Shown here one piece after another: positions 1 through 7,221 of a stretch of 19,606 nucleotides of DNA; the first letter of the stretch is position 1, and each line of letters starts with the position of its first letter. The stretch comes from an uncultured Bacillota bacterium (GTDB taxonomy: Bacteria; Bacillota_I; Bacilli_A; Izemoplasmatales; UBA1188). The notes beneath the pieces are model-generated. The model saw only the letters and a list, made by a program, of their open reading frames with translations, did not search any database and was not told the DNA's origin. The stretch is taken from assembly GCA_937907585.1 (NCBI GenBank), contig CALCVH010000088.1, positions 1 to 19,606 of the forward strand, in the 5' to 3' direction. Position numbers and translations under genes: made by a program.

Positions 1-231
1 TAAGAATGGCTACTTTTAGTATGCGATTATTAAGCCAAATAAAATAATTATGAAATTTTACTTGATTTATTTATAGTTGGCTCATAAAAATAGCTAATAT
101 CAATTTTGATTATACTAATTATATTTGATAATTTAAATATCTTTTTAATATTTTGTTTTTAACTATATTTTTCTTAAAAACTGAAGTTTATAAGGATTCT
201 ACCTACAAAACTTCAGCTTTTAATAAGTTAT
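1..231. other. Left-edge stretch without a recognised gene
   Basis: I see no supported gene here. The plus strand has an open frame from base 3 to a TAA at 45 that could be the last few residues of a gene cut by the window edge, but it is only 14 codons and has no family signature. The rest is very AT-rich with stops in all frames. The terminator of the lipoprotein gene occupies the right end (about 176-221). Confidence 0.4.
176..221 (-). terminator. Rho-independent terminator of the lipoprotein gene
   Basis: The arms ctgaagttt (181-189) and aaacttcag (208-216) form a perfect 9-bp stem. Read on the minus strand, the hairpin lies 15 nt after the stop codon and is followed by a run of five T (complement of 176-180). 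A shorter T-run follows on the plus strand, so it could also work in the other direction. Confidence 0.7.
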
Positions 232-2691
232 TTAATTATTTTCACTTTGAAGCTTTACGCTATCATAAGATTTTAAGTTATAGATATTAACTAAATAATA
301 GGCAGTTTGTGTATATGTTGGATCATATACATAGGCTATAACTTCAACACCTATTTCTTTATTCTTTGAAATATACATCTCAAATACATTTCTAGTTTCA
401 GGTGTTCTACCTTCTGGAGTAAACACAATTTCTACGCTATCAATAAAATAATCATTATCTAATAACCTTTGTTTTAAATTACTAACGATTGTTTCAACAT
501 CTGATTCTTTTGTTAGATAAACATTTAAGTCACTACAATATTGGAACACATATGTGAATGCGCTTGTATATTCATATTGAGTAGCTTCATCTGATGACAT
601 ATCAGGAAATTTATCAGTTAGATTTGCAAGATATGATTCAATTTTGTCAATTGGATATTTAGGAATTGGTAAAGTATCTCCGCCAATTAAAGATATAATT
701 GTAGTTAATTCATCATTTGTAGATACGCTTGAAATACTAAAGGCTATATTCTTTGTTGATGATAGATAGATTATAGTTCCTTTATTATCAAATTCTGTAT
801 ATCCATTATTTTTAGCCCTAGTTACTATTTCTTCTTTTATAGAATCAAAGCTTGAATCAGGCATAGTATAGATATATAAAACATTTGATGAATATTCATA
901 TCTTTCCGCAATATTAATTCTAAAATCTAATGCGGTCTCATTAGGTGAATATGATGTATATAGATTTTGAATATCTTCTGATTGGTATGGTACCTCATGC
1001 GGTTTAATCGTTAATTTAACTACAGTGTAATCTCCATCATCAAATAATTCATAATGTAATTCAGTTGAATAATCATTAGATAATCTATATTGACCTAATT
1101 CTAGATATCTAATCATATAATTGTTCTCAAGTGAATCTAAGAAGAAATCAAATGAATTATTATTTATGTATGTTAAAGTTGCGTAAATATAGAATTCTTT
1201 TGAATCTTCTTTTTTCTTTATTTCAAAATCTTTAACATATTCCATCTTAGGTATACTAACTGTATACTCTAGTTCAGTTAATACTTCTTCTAATTTTGTA
1301 CTATCCCAATTATCAAATGATACAGGATTAGTTTTTATAGATTCTTTATTCGATTTATTAAATGAATAAGATAATTCACCATTTTCATCAACCATTTTGA
1401 ATGATATACTATTTTCACTATTATTATAAACGATATTGTTTTCACTTAATTTAGATGAAAAATATTCAGTTCTTACTCCATCAACATATCCTTCGTTAAC
1501 TACTATAGTAATTTCATAACTATTATCATCTAATTTATATATTTTGTATGTGCCTCTATAGAATAGTTCTGTATAAGGATTAACGTTTTGTTTTATCAAC
1601 CCATAGATTACTAATTCAAATTCATTTTCTGTAAAGAATGTCATATGTGAATTAGAATTATAACTAATTAATTCTTCATTACCATATTCATTATTCTTAT
1701 ATGTAACAGTGACGTTATTAAAATCAAATGTTGTATTTTCTATTAATTTTTCATAATTATCATCATGATTATCTTTATCAACATCAACTAGATGTGTTGG
1801 ACTAGTATCTATTCTATTTAAGCTTATATTGCCTTTCATTACTAATTCAGTTCTATTTAGATTGAATGATAGATATGTAGACATAGAATATGTGTCATCA
1901 TCACTGTCATAAGTTATTGATGTAGGTATAAGCATAGGAACGCTAAATTCACTAATATGGTAATTATGACTAAATTCATCATTTAATCCATCATAATATG
2001 TGTGTGGATCATGAAATATTATAGAATCACTTCTTGATTCATATATACCTAAAATAGCGTATAATTTATCATTTTTATCTTTTAATGATATTTCATATTC
2101 TCCAAAACTTATGTTAAGTATCGTGGTAGTAGGGAATAACATTATATTTAGAGATGATAAAATATCCTCAATATCATCTTTAGTATAATTAGAATTAGGA
2201 TATTCTACTGTTCCATCTAATGATTTTGATGCATATTCCAGGTGATTATTTTTAGTTAAGTTATCAGGATTAATTGTATCAACGATTGTGACAGTTAAAT
2301 TAGCTGATAATTCGTTATTATATGAACAAGTTAGTTCTACTGTCCCAGCTTTTAACGCTGTAATAACATATCCATCAACTGAAATATAATCTTGATATTC
2401 ATCACTAATATTAATAGATAATTTATTCATATCTATTTCTGCGTCTAATGGATAAATATCAATATGAAGTTCTATTGATTCATTAACATTTAAAGTTACA
2501 TCTTTTTCTTTAAATTCTATTCTTTCTACTTTTGGTTTAGTGGTATTTGAATCACTAGGTACATCAGCTGTAGTATTTAATTCTTTAGTTATTGAATCAA
2601 TAAAATTTGTATTAGTAGAACTAGTTGTATCTGTACATCCTACAAGGAATAAGGCTAAAAATAGTAATGTGAAAAATAGTTTCTTAAACAT
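232..2691 (-). CDS. Surface lipoprotein with a bacterial Ig-like (Big_2) domain
   Basis: Secreted lipoprotein of 819 residues, function unknown. The N-terminus is a lipoprotein signal: MFKKLF, a hydrophobic stretch, then the lipobox LVGC with the acylated Cys at residue 19. A Ser/Thr/Asn-rich linker follows, then about residues 55-138 a Big_2-like Ig fold (VERIEFKEKDVTLNVNES at its start, ALKAGTVELTCSYNNEL near its end), typical of surface proteins. The remaining ~680 residues are acidic, rich in Asn, Tyr and Ser, and match no family I know. Start choice: an in-frame ATG lies 15 nt upstream at 2706, but the GGAGG ribosome site sits between the two, 6 nt before the ATG at 2691, so 2691 is the real start. 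It is monocistronic, with its own promoter and terminator. A role in adhesion or substrate binding is only a guess. Confidence 0.85.
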   Translation of the reverse strand: MFKKLFFTLLFLALFLVGCTDTTSSTNTNFIDSITKELNTTADVPSDSNTTKPKVERIEFKEKDVTLNVNESIELHIDIYPLDAEIDMNKLSINISDEYQDYISVDGYVITALKAGTVELTCSYNNELSANLTVTIVDTINPDNLTKNNHLEYASKSLDGTVEYPNSNYTKDDIEDILSSLNIMLFPTTTILNISFGEYEISLKDKNDKLYAILGIYESRSDSIIFHDPHTYYDGLNDEFSHNYHISEFSVPMLIPTSITYDSDDDTYSMSTYLSFNLNRTELVMKGNISLNRIDTSPTHLVDVDKDNHDDNYEKLIENTTFDFNNVTVTYKNNEYGNEELISYNSNSHMTFFTENEFELVIYGLIKQNVNPYTELFYRGTYKIYKLDDNSYEITIVVNEGYVDGVRTEYFSSKLSENNIVYNNSENSISFKMVDENGELSYSFNKSNKESIKTNPVSFDNWDSTKLEEVLTELEYTVSIPKMEYVKDFEIKKKEDSKEFYIYATLTYINNNSFDFFLDSLENNYMIRYLELGQYRLSNDYSTELHYELFDDGDYTVVKLTIKPHEVPYQSEDIQNLYTSYSPNETALDFRINIAERYEYSSNVLYIYTMPDSSFDSIKEEIVTRAKNNGYTEFDNKGTIIYLSSTKNIAFSISSVSTNDELTTIISLIGGDTLPIPKYPIDKIESYLANLTDKFPDMSSDEATQYEYTSAFTYVFQYCSDLNVYLTKESDVETIVSNLKQRLLDNDYFIDSVEIVFTPEGRTPETRNVFEMYISKNKEIGVEVIAYVYDPTYTQTAYYLVNIYNLKSYDSVKLQSENN

Positions 2692-2716
2692 GTTTTCCTC
2701 CGTCATTTCACCTATT

Positions 2717-2745
2717 ATTATATTATATTCATATAAAAATATGAA
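2717..2745 (-). promoter_or_regulatory. Promoter of the lipoprotein gene with an inverted repeat
   Basis: On the minus strand TTCATA (2740-2745) and TATAAT (2717-2722) are separated by 17 nt. A second TATAAT overlaps at 2722-2727. A dyad ttcatat-aaaa-atatgaa (2728-2745, 7-bp arms) covers the -35 box and most of the spacer, where a repressor would block polymerase. In DNA this AT-rich a 7-bp dyad is not rare, so the operator role is tentative. Confidence 0.45.
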
Positions 2746-2784
2746 AGATTAATTGATATACAGATAATAAGATAGAGAAAAAAG

Positions 2785-2817
2785 TAAAAAATAGAGAGGC
2801 AAATTCGCCTCTCTATT
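2785..2817 (-). terminator. Rho-independent terminator of the feo operon
   Basis: A perfect 11-bp stem (2790-2800 with 2807-2817, arms atagagaggc and gcctctctat plus one A-T pair) closes a 6-nt loop. On the minus strand it is followed by a T-run. It begins 8 nt after the stop of the last gene of the feo operon. Confidence 0.85.
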
Positions 2818-2824
2818 ATATGGT

Positions 2825-3034
2825 TTAACTCTTGTTTTGTTTATTGCATGAACAATTATTAGAACACTTTAAAGAGTAATAATAATCTTTTAACGCTTTA
2901 GAACCATTCGCATATTGGCATTGTGAACATTCACCTGTTGGAATATGTTTGATTCTTTTATAGATATATGAACCTATTATATAAAGCAGATATGCGCCTA
3001 ACAAAACAATTATTATTATCTCCCAAAATTTCAT
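2825..3034 (-). CDS. FeoB-associated Cys-rich membrane protein
   Basis: Small membrane protein of 69 residues: one N-terminal transmembrane helix (about residues 4-25), a short basic stretch (YKRIKH), then a Cys-rich tail with C36, C39, C57, C61 and C63 (GECSQCQY and CSNNCSCN). This shape and its place directly after feoB match the FeoB-associated Cys-rich family; such proteins are thought to help FeoB, possibly handling Fe(II) at the cytoplasmic face, but the mechanism is not settled. The start ATG follows the feoB stop by one base (TAATATG) and there is no good Shine-Dalgarno site, so translation is probably coupled to feoB. It is the last gene of the operon. Confidence 0.85.
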   Translation of the reverse strand: MKFWEIIIIVLLGAYLLYIIGSYIYKRIKHIPTGECSQCQYANGSKALKDYYYSLKCSNNCSCNKQNKS

Positions 3035-3035
3035 A

Positions 3036-5618
3036 TTATTCTTCTACTACTGGGTGAGCTTTATTATATTTAACGATTAAGTATATTGATAAAGCAATTA
3101 GTGCAGCAAATATGAATGAAGTCCACCAGAAAGTTCCTACTAGATAGATTATTGTAGCAACTACATAAGATGTTAAGAGCCAGAATAATAAAGTGCCTTT
3201 GAATGATTTATTTGAGAGTTCTGCTTTAGCAGTTGCGACAGCTGCGAAGCATGGGATTGTTAACATATTGAATGCGATGAATGCGATTAATCCCGCAATA
3301 TTAATGTTAGTAGCGTTTATTGTAGCGTGTGCTGCGTTTACGCCATCTTCATCTAATACAATATTATATAGTGTTAAGTATGCATCAGCTTTTTCTTCTG
3401 GTGTATCAGCTGTTTCAATCTTAGCTTTGCTTGAAGCTTGAGATAAAACTTGGAAAGTTGCTATAACGTTTTCTTTAGCGATTAAGCCAGTTACTGCAGA
3501 TACTGGGAAAATCCATCCGCTTTCACTTAATTGGCTACCAAATCCAAGTGGAGTAAATACTGGAGTGATTGCCATACCGAAGTGAGCTAATATTGAATCG
3601 TTTTGGTCTTTATAATCATCTTCTTTAATTTGAGTTACATATTCATCATATGATACTAGGAGAACTGGGTTTAATACCGCAATCTTGAACGCTTCTTGTT
3701 CTGCTTCATCTTCTAATTCTTCATAGTATGTGATTACATCACCGAATCCGATTGCGAGTTCACCTTCTTCATCAAATGCTTCTAAATCATCATATCCTTC
3801 TAGAACTGCTTTATATGCAGCGTTATCACTGACCATAGTTTCAAATGTTTCATCAGCGATTCCATTTGGATCAGCTTGTTCAATATATTTTAAAGTTGAT
3901 GTGAAGCTTTGTAAGAACCAAATAACTACTGTAGATAATAGAATGATTGTGAAAGCTTTTTTAACGAAGTGTTTTAATTTATCCCATAAGTGAATCATTA
4001 ATGATTTAAATTGAGGTAATCTATATTGAGGTAATTCCATAATGAATGGTGGAACTTTTCCTCTCATAGTTGTATTTCTCATAAGTAATACAGTAATGAT
4101 TGCGACAGTGATACCTAATAAATACATTGAATATGTAATTACATCAGCATTTCCTACACCAAAATATGATACGATTCCACCTGCGATTGCGGTAAGAATT
4201 GGAAGTTTAGCTCCGCATGAGAAGAATGGAATAACTCTTACTGTAGCGGTTCTTTCTTTATCATCAGCGAGTGTACGAGTATTAATCATCGCTGGAATTG
4301 AACAACCAAAGCCCATAATCATAGGCATGAAGGCTCTACCTGATAAACCGAACTTACGGAAAATACGATCTAGAATAAATGCGATACGTGCCATATATCC
4401 TGAATCTTCTAAGATTGAGAAGAAAAGGAATAATAATAGTATTTGAGGCAAGAATGATAATACAGCGAATACACCAGCTAAAATACCATCAACAATTAAT
4501 CCAGATAACCATGGAGCAGCGTTAGCTAGAGCTAATCCTGCAAGATGTGACAACCAGTCAGTAAATCCAATTAGTAATGATTGTAACATTACACCAGGAG
4601 AATTAATTCCTCCTTCGTGCCATAAGCTACCAGCAAAATATTCACTATTAGCAAATGAATCTGATTTGATTAATTTTCCTAACCAGAATAAGTTTTCAGA
4701 GAATGTTAAGTGGAAAATTAAGAATAGAATTGCTAAGAAGATTAAGATACCAAATACTCTATTTGTTAATACTTTATCAATCTTATCAGATTTAGCGTAA
4801 CTATCTAGTACTTTCTTTCCTTTTTCGTTAACCTTTTCTTCTCCTTTTGTTTTAATAGTTCCAAATTCATTTGAAATGAATTTATATCTAGCATCAGCTA
4901 TTATAGCTTCAAAATCTTCTCCAAAGGTATTATCTTTGAAAGTGGATTTGAATTCATCTACTATATGAACTAATTCAGGATGATCTTTAACTTCTAATTC
5001 ATCATATTCAGCTAATTTAACTGCGTGGAATAATGGATTTTCTACTTTCGCAGCTTCAAAAGCTATTCTGCAGTCATTAATTAAATGATATAAATTAGAA
5101 TCTTTTAATACAGTATGACCAACCTTGCCTTTCTTACAAGCTTCATAAGCTCTTTCCATTAGTTCTACTGTATTATTTTCTTTAAGAGCACTGATTCCTA
5201 CAACTGGAACTCCTAATTTTTCTTCTAATACTTTAATATTGATAGTTTCATTATTCTTTTCAATAACGTCTATCATATTTAAAGCTACTACAACAGGAAC
5301 ATCAATTTCTAGTAATTGAGTTGTTAAATATAAGTTTCTTTCTAAGTTTGTCGCATCAACTATATTGATTACACAATCAGGATGTTCATCAAGGATATAG
5401 TTTCTCGCAATTACTTCTTCTGGTGTATATGGTGATAATGAATATATACCAGGAAGGTCAACTATCGCTACTTGTTCAGAAAGTTTTTTATAAACACCTT
5501 CTCTTTTGTCGACAGTTACACCAGGCCAGTTACCAACATGTGCAGTTGAACCAGTTAGTGAGTTAAATAATGTAGTTTTACCACTGTTAGGGTTTCCAGC
5601 AAGCGCAAATTTAAGCAT
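3036..5618 (-). CDS. feoB: Ferrous iron transport protein B (FeoB)
   Basis: Inner-membrane Fe(II) importer with an N-terminal G-protein domain. Visible motifs: G1 GNPNSGKT (8-15), GNWPGVTVD (29-37, switch region), G3 DLPG (54-57), G4 NMID (114-117), and G5-like ISALK (142-146). A helical spacer follows, then the membrane part with the first gate motif (LPQILLLFLFFSILEDSGY, 390-408), GFGCSIPA (437-444) and the conserved Cys in FFSCGAKLPI (465-474). At 860 residues it is longer than the usual 700-800. The excess is a strongly acidic segment at about 578-675, between a transmembrane helix and the HFGMAITPVFTPLGFG region, with roughly 28 Asp/Glu against 4 Lys. It is the third gene of the operon, one base after the second feoA (TAATATG). 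Confidence 0.97.
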   Translation of the reverse strand: MLKFALAGNPNSGKTTLFNSLTGSTAHVGNWPGVTVDKREGVYKKLSEQVAIVDLPGIYSLSPYTPEEVIARNYILDEHPDCVINIVDATNLERNLYLTTQLLEIDVPVVVALNMIDVIEKNNETINIKVLEEKLGVPVVGISALKENNTVELMERAYEACKKGKVGHTVLKDSNLYHLINDCRIAFEAAKVENPLFHAVKLAEYDELEVKDHPELVHIVDEFKSTFKDNTFGEDFEAIIADARYKFISNEFGTIKTKGEEKVNEKGKKVLDSYAKSDKIDKVLTNRVFGILIFLAILFLIFHLTFSENLFWLGKLIKSDSFANSEYFAGSLWHEGGINSPGVMLQSLLIGFTDWLSHLAGLALANAAPWLSGLIVDGILAGVFAVLSFLPQILLLFLFFSILEDSGYMARIAFILDRIFRKFGLSGRAFMPMIMGFGCSIPAMINTRTLADDKERTATVRVIPFFSCGAKLPILTAIAGGIVSYFGVGNADVITYSMYLLGITVAIITVLLMRNTTMRGKVPPFIMELPQYRLPQFKSLMIHLWDKLKHFVKKAFTIILLSTVVIWFLQSFTSTLKYIEQADPNGIADETFETMVSDNAAYKAVLEGYDDLEAFDEEGELAIGFGDVITYYEELEDEAEQEAFKIAVLNPVLLVSYDEYVTQIKEDDYKDQNDSILAHFGMAITPVFTPLGFGSQLSESGWIFPVSAVTGLIAKENVIATFQVLSQASSKAKIETADTPEEKADAYLTLYNIVLDEDGVNAAHATINATNINIAGLIAFIAFNMLTIPCFAAVATAKAELSNKSFKGTLLFWLLTSYVVATIIYLVGTFWWTSFIFAALIALSIYLIVKYNKAHPVVEE

Positions 5619-5619
5619 A

Positions 5620-5859
5620 TTATTTAGAACCCTCCATTTCTAAGCTGATTAGTTCAGCTTCGTCCTTTCTTAAAGTTAATTCATAACCTCTTATTGTTAC
5701 TTCTAGTGGATCGCCTAATGGTGCTTTTTTCTTAAGTAATACATGAGCACCAGGAGTTACTCCCATATCAAAGAGTCTTCTTCTGACTTTACCACTCCCA
5801 GCGACACTTACAATGTTGCCTTCTTCGCCAATTAAAAATTCGCTTAATAATTTAGTCAT
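5620..5859 (-). CDS. feoA: FeoA-domain protein (second copy in the operon)
   Basis: Cytoplasmic SH3-like protein of 79 residues that assists FeoB in Fe(II) uptake. It has the typical FeoA pattern: an N-terminal LSEFLIGEEGNIVSV strand pair, GSGKVRRRLFDMGVTPGA (21-38, the conserved RRLxxMGxxPG motif), a basic hairpin LLKKKAPLGDPLEV, and a C-terminal RGYELTLRKDEAELI strand. It resembles canonical FeoA more closely than the first copy does. Its AGGAGG ribosome site overlaps the stop of the preceding feoA (8-nt gap), and it ends one base before feoB, so the three genes are translated as a tight unit. Confidence 0.95.
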   Translation of the reverse strand: MTKLLSEFLIGEEGNIVSVAGSGKVRRRLFDMGVTPGAHVLLKKKAPLGDPLEVTIRGYELTLRKDEAELISLEMEGSK

Positions 5860-5867
5860 TTATCCTC

Positions 5868-6080
5868 CTACGCAACTAAAATTTTTCTTGACACATTACT
5901 ATCTAAGGCAAGTCTTCCTTCCTTAACTTGACAAATAGTGCTTCCACTAGTACTAGATAAAACAACAATAGTACTATTGATAGTGATACCTAAACTCTCC
6001 AAATGTTTTTTAGTTTTTTCATCAACCAATATCTTTACAATTTTTAATTCTGTATTAAGTGGTGCTAATATTATAGGCAT
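5868..6080 (-). CDS. feoA: FeoA-domain protein (first gene of the feo operon)
   Basis: SH3-like FeoA-family protein of 70 residues, first in the operon. The pattern is MPIILAPLNTELKIVKIL, then KKHLESLGITINSTIVVL (24-41, the counterpart of the RRLxxMGxxPG motif, but without the basic run or the Pro), then a C-terminal GRLALDSNVSRKILV strand. Two successive feoA genes before feoB are common in Bacillota. The divergent one may bind the FeoB G-domain differently or act as a sensor; that is inference. The start is well supported by GGGAGG 7 nt upstream (6088-6093). Confidence 0.92.
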   Translation of the reverse strand: MPIILAPLNTELKIVKILVDEKTKKHLESLGITINSTIVVLSSTSGSTICQVKEGRLALDSNVSRKILVA

Positions 6081-6095
6081 AGTAAAACCTCCCTA

Positions 6096-6111
6096 GTTAG
6101 TTATAACTAAC
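6096..6111. promoter_or_regulatory. 16-bp perfect palindrome, likely iron-responsive operator
   Basis: GTTAGTTATAACTAAC reads the same on both strands. It sits between the feo -10 box and the ribosome site and covers the predicted transcription start (about 6108), an ideal position for a repressor. The TTAG...CTAA half-sites resemble DtxR/IdeR-type boxes more than the Fur box. No regulator gene is in the window, so the binding protein is inferred. Confidence 0.6.
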
Positions 6112-6114
6112 ATT

Positions 6115-6143
6115 AATATACACTTAATATTATATTGTGTCAA
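6115..6143 (-). promoter_or_regulatory. Promoter of the feoAAB operon
   Basis: On the minus strand TTGACA (6138-6143, full consensus) is followed after exactly 17 nt by TATATT (6115-6120, 5 of 6 to TATAAT). Transcription should start near 6108, inside the 16-bp palindrome. It is the only plausible promoter for the four-gene operon. Confidence 0.8.
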
Positions 6144-6221
6144 TAAAAAAATAATTATATTTTTAAAATATAACTAAATTTCAACATATTTTAAATTGTT
6201 AGTCATATCAAATTAATTATT

Positions 6222-6256
6222 AAAAATAAAATAAGAGAGTTGTGTTCTCCCTTAAT
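6222..6256 (-). terminator. Terminator of the phosphopantetheinyl transferase gene
   Basis: On the minus strand TAAGGGAG and CTCTCTTA (6247-6254 with 6232-6239) form an 8-bp stem with one G-U pair. It is followed by TTTTATTTTT and starts 5 nt after the stop codon. It separates this gene from the feo promoter. Confidence 0.7.
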
Positions 6257-6259
6257 TTA

Positions 6260-6856
6260 TTAAAATAATATTTCTTCTTCTATATTTAAATCGTATTCTT
6301 TATCAGTTTCTACTGATACACTGATACTATATCCATATAAAGAAATAGATTTAGTATAATAACATTTATCTTTATAATAAACTAATCCTTCTTTAGATGG
6401 AATATTCTTTATTTCATCTATTGTTAAACCTATTCCTGTTGATTTCGCTAAAGCTTCTTTTAAAGTCCAATATTTATTAAATGATGCTTTAGAATCTATT
6501 AATTTAATAGTTTCATCATCAAATGAATATTCAATAACTCTATTATTTAGTTTATCTCTTTTTTCAATATCTATTCCACATTCATTATCACACATGATAA
6601 ACACTACATAATTATTTGTATGAGATATATTAAAATATCCATTTTTACTATATGGTTTTTTATATTCATTATAATAAATTTCATCATTAAGATATTTATG
6701 AATAAAATAAGCTGCGCCTAAAGATAGAAGTTTATCATCTTCATTCTTATATGATTCCATCTTTTCTCTTCTTTCTTCGCTAATAAACTTAACTATTTCT
6801 TTATAATATATTCTTATTTTACTTATAGTTAAATATCTTATTAAATAAGTTTTCAT
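6260..6856 (-). CDS. Sfp-type 4'-phosphopantetheinyl transferase
   Basis: Transfers 4'-phosphopantetheine from CoA to a serine of an acyl- or peptidyl-carrier protein. Family motifs are present in order: GYFNISHT (73-80, CoA-contact His), GIDIE (94-98, with Mg-binding D96 and E98), and WTLKEALAKSTGIGL (130-144, with E134 and K138). At 198 residues it is a little short for the Sfp class (about 220-240), mainly at the N-terminus. Start choice: a TTG five codons upstream gives a longer frame, but it lies on the -10 box; the ATG at 6856 is 6 nt after TATAAT and there is no Shine-Dalgarno site, so the mRNA appears leaderless. No carrier protein, fatty-acid or NRPS/PKS gene is nearby, so the target is unknown. 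Confidence 0.88.
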   Translation of the reverse strand: MKTYLIRYLTISKIRIYYKEIVKFISEERREKMESYKNEDDKLLSLGAAYFIHKYLNDEIYYNEYKKPYSKNGYFNISHTNNYVVFIMCDNECGIDIEKRDKLNNRVIEYSFDDETIKLIDSKASFNKYWTLKEALAKSTGIGLTIDEIKNIPSKEGLVYYKDKCYYTKSISLYGYSISVSVETDKEYDLNIEEEILF

Positions 6857-6862
6857 AATTGG

Positions 6863-6891
6863 ATTATACAATAAATATATAAAAAATGGAA
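6863..6891 (-). promoter_or_regulatory. Promoter of the PPTase gene (leaderless)
   Basis: A perfect TATAAT (6863-6868, minus strand) lies 6 nt before the ATG, placing +1 on the A of the start codon. The -35 at 17-nt spacing is TTCCAT, a weak match, and it falls inside the hairpin at 6883-6912. Confidence 0.5.
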
Positions 6892-6912
6892 TTATGAAGA
6901 ATTCCGCATTTT
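6883..6912 (-). terminator. Terminator-like hairpin upstream of the PPTase gene
   Basis: The arms ggaatt (6888-6893) and aattcc (6900-6905), extended past a 2-nt bulge by five A-T pairs, form a stem with loop atgaag. On the minus strand it is followed by a T-run. No established gene ends just before it. It may end transcription from the 34-codon frame at 6984-7088 or read-through from the ATPase gene. Confidence 0.4.
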
Positions 6913-7164
6913 ATTTATAAATATCTATTTTCTAAATAGTGTAGAATAATATGCTTATACTATAAATATTCTTATATATTTTCTCAAATATCTGTTAATA
7001 AAATAATGCTTTCTATATAAGTATCGAATCTTGGAAGTTCAAAGTTTAGTTTTCCTCTTTCCTTTGATGATAATATTCTATAATTCATTTATAAAATCAA
7101 TAATCATTTATATTTTGTTATATTGTTTATAATTTGTTATAATTCTTTATTTCTTTTATAAAAA
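6913..7164. other. AT-rich intergenic stretch holding one small open frame
   Basis: This stretch between the PPTase promoter hairpin and the ATPase cassette has no recognised gene. It holds a possible 34-residue minus-strand peptide (listed separately). It also holds three near-copies of TTGTT(T)ATA at 7115, 7123 and 7134 (plus-strand starts). The rest is low-complexity A+T. Confidence 0.4.
6984..7088 (-). CDS. Possible 34-residue peptide or remnant gene end
   Basis: A short frame, ATG to TGA, beginning MNYRILSSKERGKLNFEL and ending LLTDI. Its amino-acid mix (charged residues, E-R-G-K, F-E-L-P-R-F) looks more protein-like than the surrounding low-complexity DNA. There is no ribosome site, and I recognise no family. 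It could be the surviving end of a decayed gene, a genuine small peptide, or chance. Confidence 0.2.
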   Translation of the reverse strand: MNYRILSSKERGKLNFELPRFDTYIESIILLTDI

Positions 7165-7213
7165 TATAAGTTATCCAAATTTTGATTTTTTGATATGATT
7201 TGGATAACTTATA
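7165..7213. repeat. 49-bp hairpin repeat, copy 1 (downstream flank of the ATPase gene)
   Basis: This copy has 16-bp perfectly complementary arms (7165-7180 and 7198-7213, tataagttatccaaat and its complement) around a 17-nt loop. The same 49-bp unit recurs in the same orientation at 8680-8728, with the first 27 bases identical and about 42 of 49 matching overall. On the minus strand it lies 8 nt after the ATPase stop and is followed by TTTTTATAAAA, so it can also end transcription of that gene. Confidence 0.85.
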
Positions 7214-7221
7214 ATTAGTTT

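Noticed and set aside
3193..4446. Plus-strand frames of 82, 87 and 134 codons opposite feoB.
   Set aside because: They lie wholly antisense to the clear feoB gene, lack ribosome sites and have compositions expected of a reverse-complement shadow.
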